From the NCBI GenBank assembly GCA_052400625.1, contig JBQTGH010000002.1: a stretch of 64,000 nucleotides of DNA. One strand, given 5' to 3'. Both the position numbers and the translations under genes were made by a program. The notes under the pieces were generated by a model, which saw only the letters and a list, made by a program, of their open reading frames with translations, did no database searches and was not told where the DNA came from. Every line of letters starts with the position of its first letter. The stretch's first letter is position 1. Below are positions 63,673-64,000 of this stretch, piece by piece. This stretch comes from Thermophagus sp052400625. GTDB taxonomy: Bacteria > Bacteroidota > Bacteroidia > Bacteroidales > Marinilabiliaceae.

Positions 63673-64000
63673 ATGACTGCGGGAGTTTCTTTAAATATAT
63701 TTCTGATCTTGTTGGTAATTGTTATTTTGACCTTTACGATTTTCATCTGGATAAGAAATTATATTCTTCAAAAGGTAGAAAAGCTTACTGCAGAGAGACT
63801 AGAGTTGGCTTTAAGGGTAAAAGAAAAAGCTCACCGAATTCAGGCACAATATGATAGTGATTCTATCGTTTATACTCATCAGGGACCCAAAAAGAAATCT
63901 AGGAAATATCAGAAAGTTACTGTTCTTTTTGCCGATATTCAGGGATTTACCAGAATTGTAGAACAGCTTAACCCGGAGGTGTTGATCGATGAACTGGACC
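63673..64000 (+). CDS. Class III adenylate/guanylate cyclase, 5' part (runs off window)
   Basis: The first 109 codons are visible: an N-terminal membrane helix (LNIFLILLVIVILTFTIFIWI), a basic coiled-coil-like linker (LTAERLELALRVKEKAHRIQAQ), then the start of a class III cyclase catalytic domain (KVTVLFADIQGFTRIVEQLNPEVLIDELD), including the first metal-binding Asp in FADIQGFT. The rest lies beyond base 64000. Makes cAMP or cGMP; which one cannot be decided from the visible part. Confidence 0.85.
   Translation, partial: MTAGVSLNIFLILLVIVILTFTIFIWIRNYILQKVEKLTAERLELALRVKEKAHRIQAQYDSDSIVYTHQGPKKKSRKYQKVTVLFADIQGFTRIVEQLNPEVLIDELD

Overview
The window is a chromosomal segment from a member of the Bacteroidota, probably a free-living or marine Bacteroidales/Marinilabiliales-like bacterium. 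The evidence is a SusC/SusD polysaccharide utilization locus, type IX secretion features (a PorZ-like protein with a C-terminal sorting domain), CarboxypepD_reg-type TonB-dependent receptors, FecI/FecR-type regulators, near-absence of Shine-Dalgarno sequences and promoters of the TTTG / TAnnTTTG type. An exact 16-bp parS site at 959-974 suggests the segment lies in the origin-proximal part of the chromosome. No insertion sequence, prophage, rRNA or CRISPR array was seen.

Layout. 1-3.6 kb: Rrf2 regulator, VanZ-like protein, parS, hemW, rhodanese and a CDF metal transporter. 3.7-9.7 kb (minus): flavin oxidoreductase, helicase hrpB, and an envelope-stress type cluster (CpxP/Spy-like protein, zinc-finger anti-sigma, ECF sigma, exported Gly-rich protein). 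9.8-12.7 kb (plus): a Thr/Met-codon leader peptide with alternative RNA pairings, then metY and homoserine dehydrogenase. 12.7-19.5 kb: comF, a PiT-PhoU phosphate transporter divergent from a PhoR/PhoB-like pair, a SPOR lipoprotein, a HAD phosphatase and a tRNA with CAU anticodon. 19.7-35.5 kb (plus): a complete alpha-glucan, most likely dextran-type, utilization locus: FecI-like sigma, FecR-like anti-sigma, SusC, SusD, SusE-like binding lipoprotein, a frameshifted GH66 dextranase, a GH31 alpha-glucosidase and a large six-hairpin-type lipoprotein with a C-terminal carbohydrate-binding-like module. 35.7-36.25 kb: a non-coding array of 24 units phased at exactly 21 bp. 36.7-42.2 kb: OB-fold lipoprotein, PepSY-type membrane protein, CPBP-like membrane protein, a zinc-ribbon membrane protein plus an acyltransferase of the condensation superfamily, and a Gfo/Idh/MocA oxidoreductase. 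42.4-46.7 kb (minus): beta-helix lipoprotein and TonB receptor. 47-53.6 kb (plus): DUF362 protein, polyferredoxin membrane protein, a second (20-bp) repeat array, an LtaS-type phosphotransferase, a U32 peptidase-family protein and a SHOCT protein. 53.6-63.5 kb (minus): MORN protein, carboxypeptidase-regulatory-like protein, Na/Pi cotransporter, a DUF3352-like protein, PorZ-like protein, rdgB and a universal stress protein. The plus-strand start of a class III nucleotide cyclase runs off the right edge.

How the parts work together. The 19.7-35.5 kb locus reads as one catabolic system: SusCD with the SusE-like protein capture and import oligosaccharide, GH66 cuts alpha-1,6-glucan chains, GH31 and the last lipoprotein finish them, and the sigma/anti-sigma pair next to susC probably couples transport to transcription. 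The metY-hom region is likely controlled by translation of Thr and Met codons in its leader. Phosphate handling appears twice (PiT-PhoU beside PhoRB, and NptA-type with a PhoU-like tail). The most unusual non-genic signals are the two short-period repeat arrays and the leader attenuator. Function calls come from reading motifs; no database search was run.
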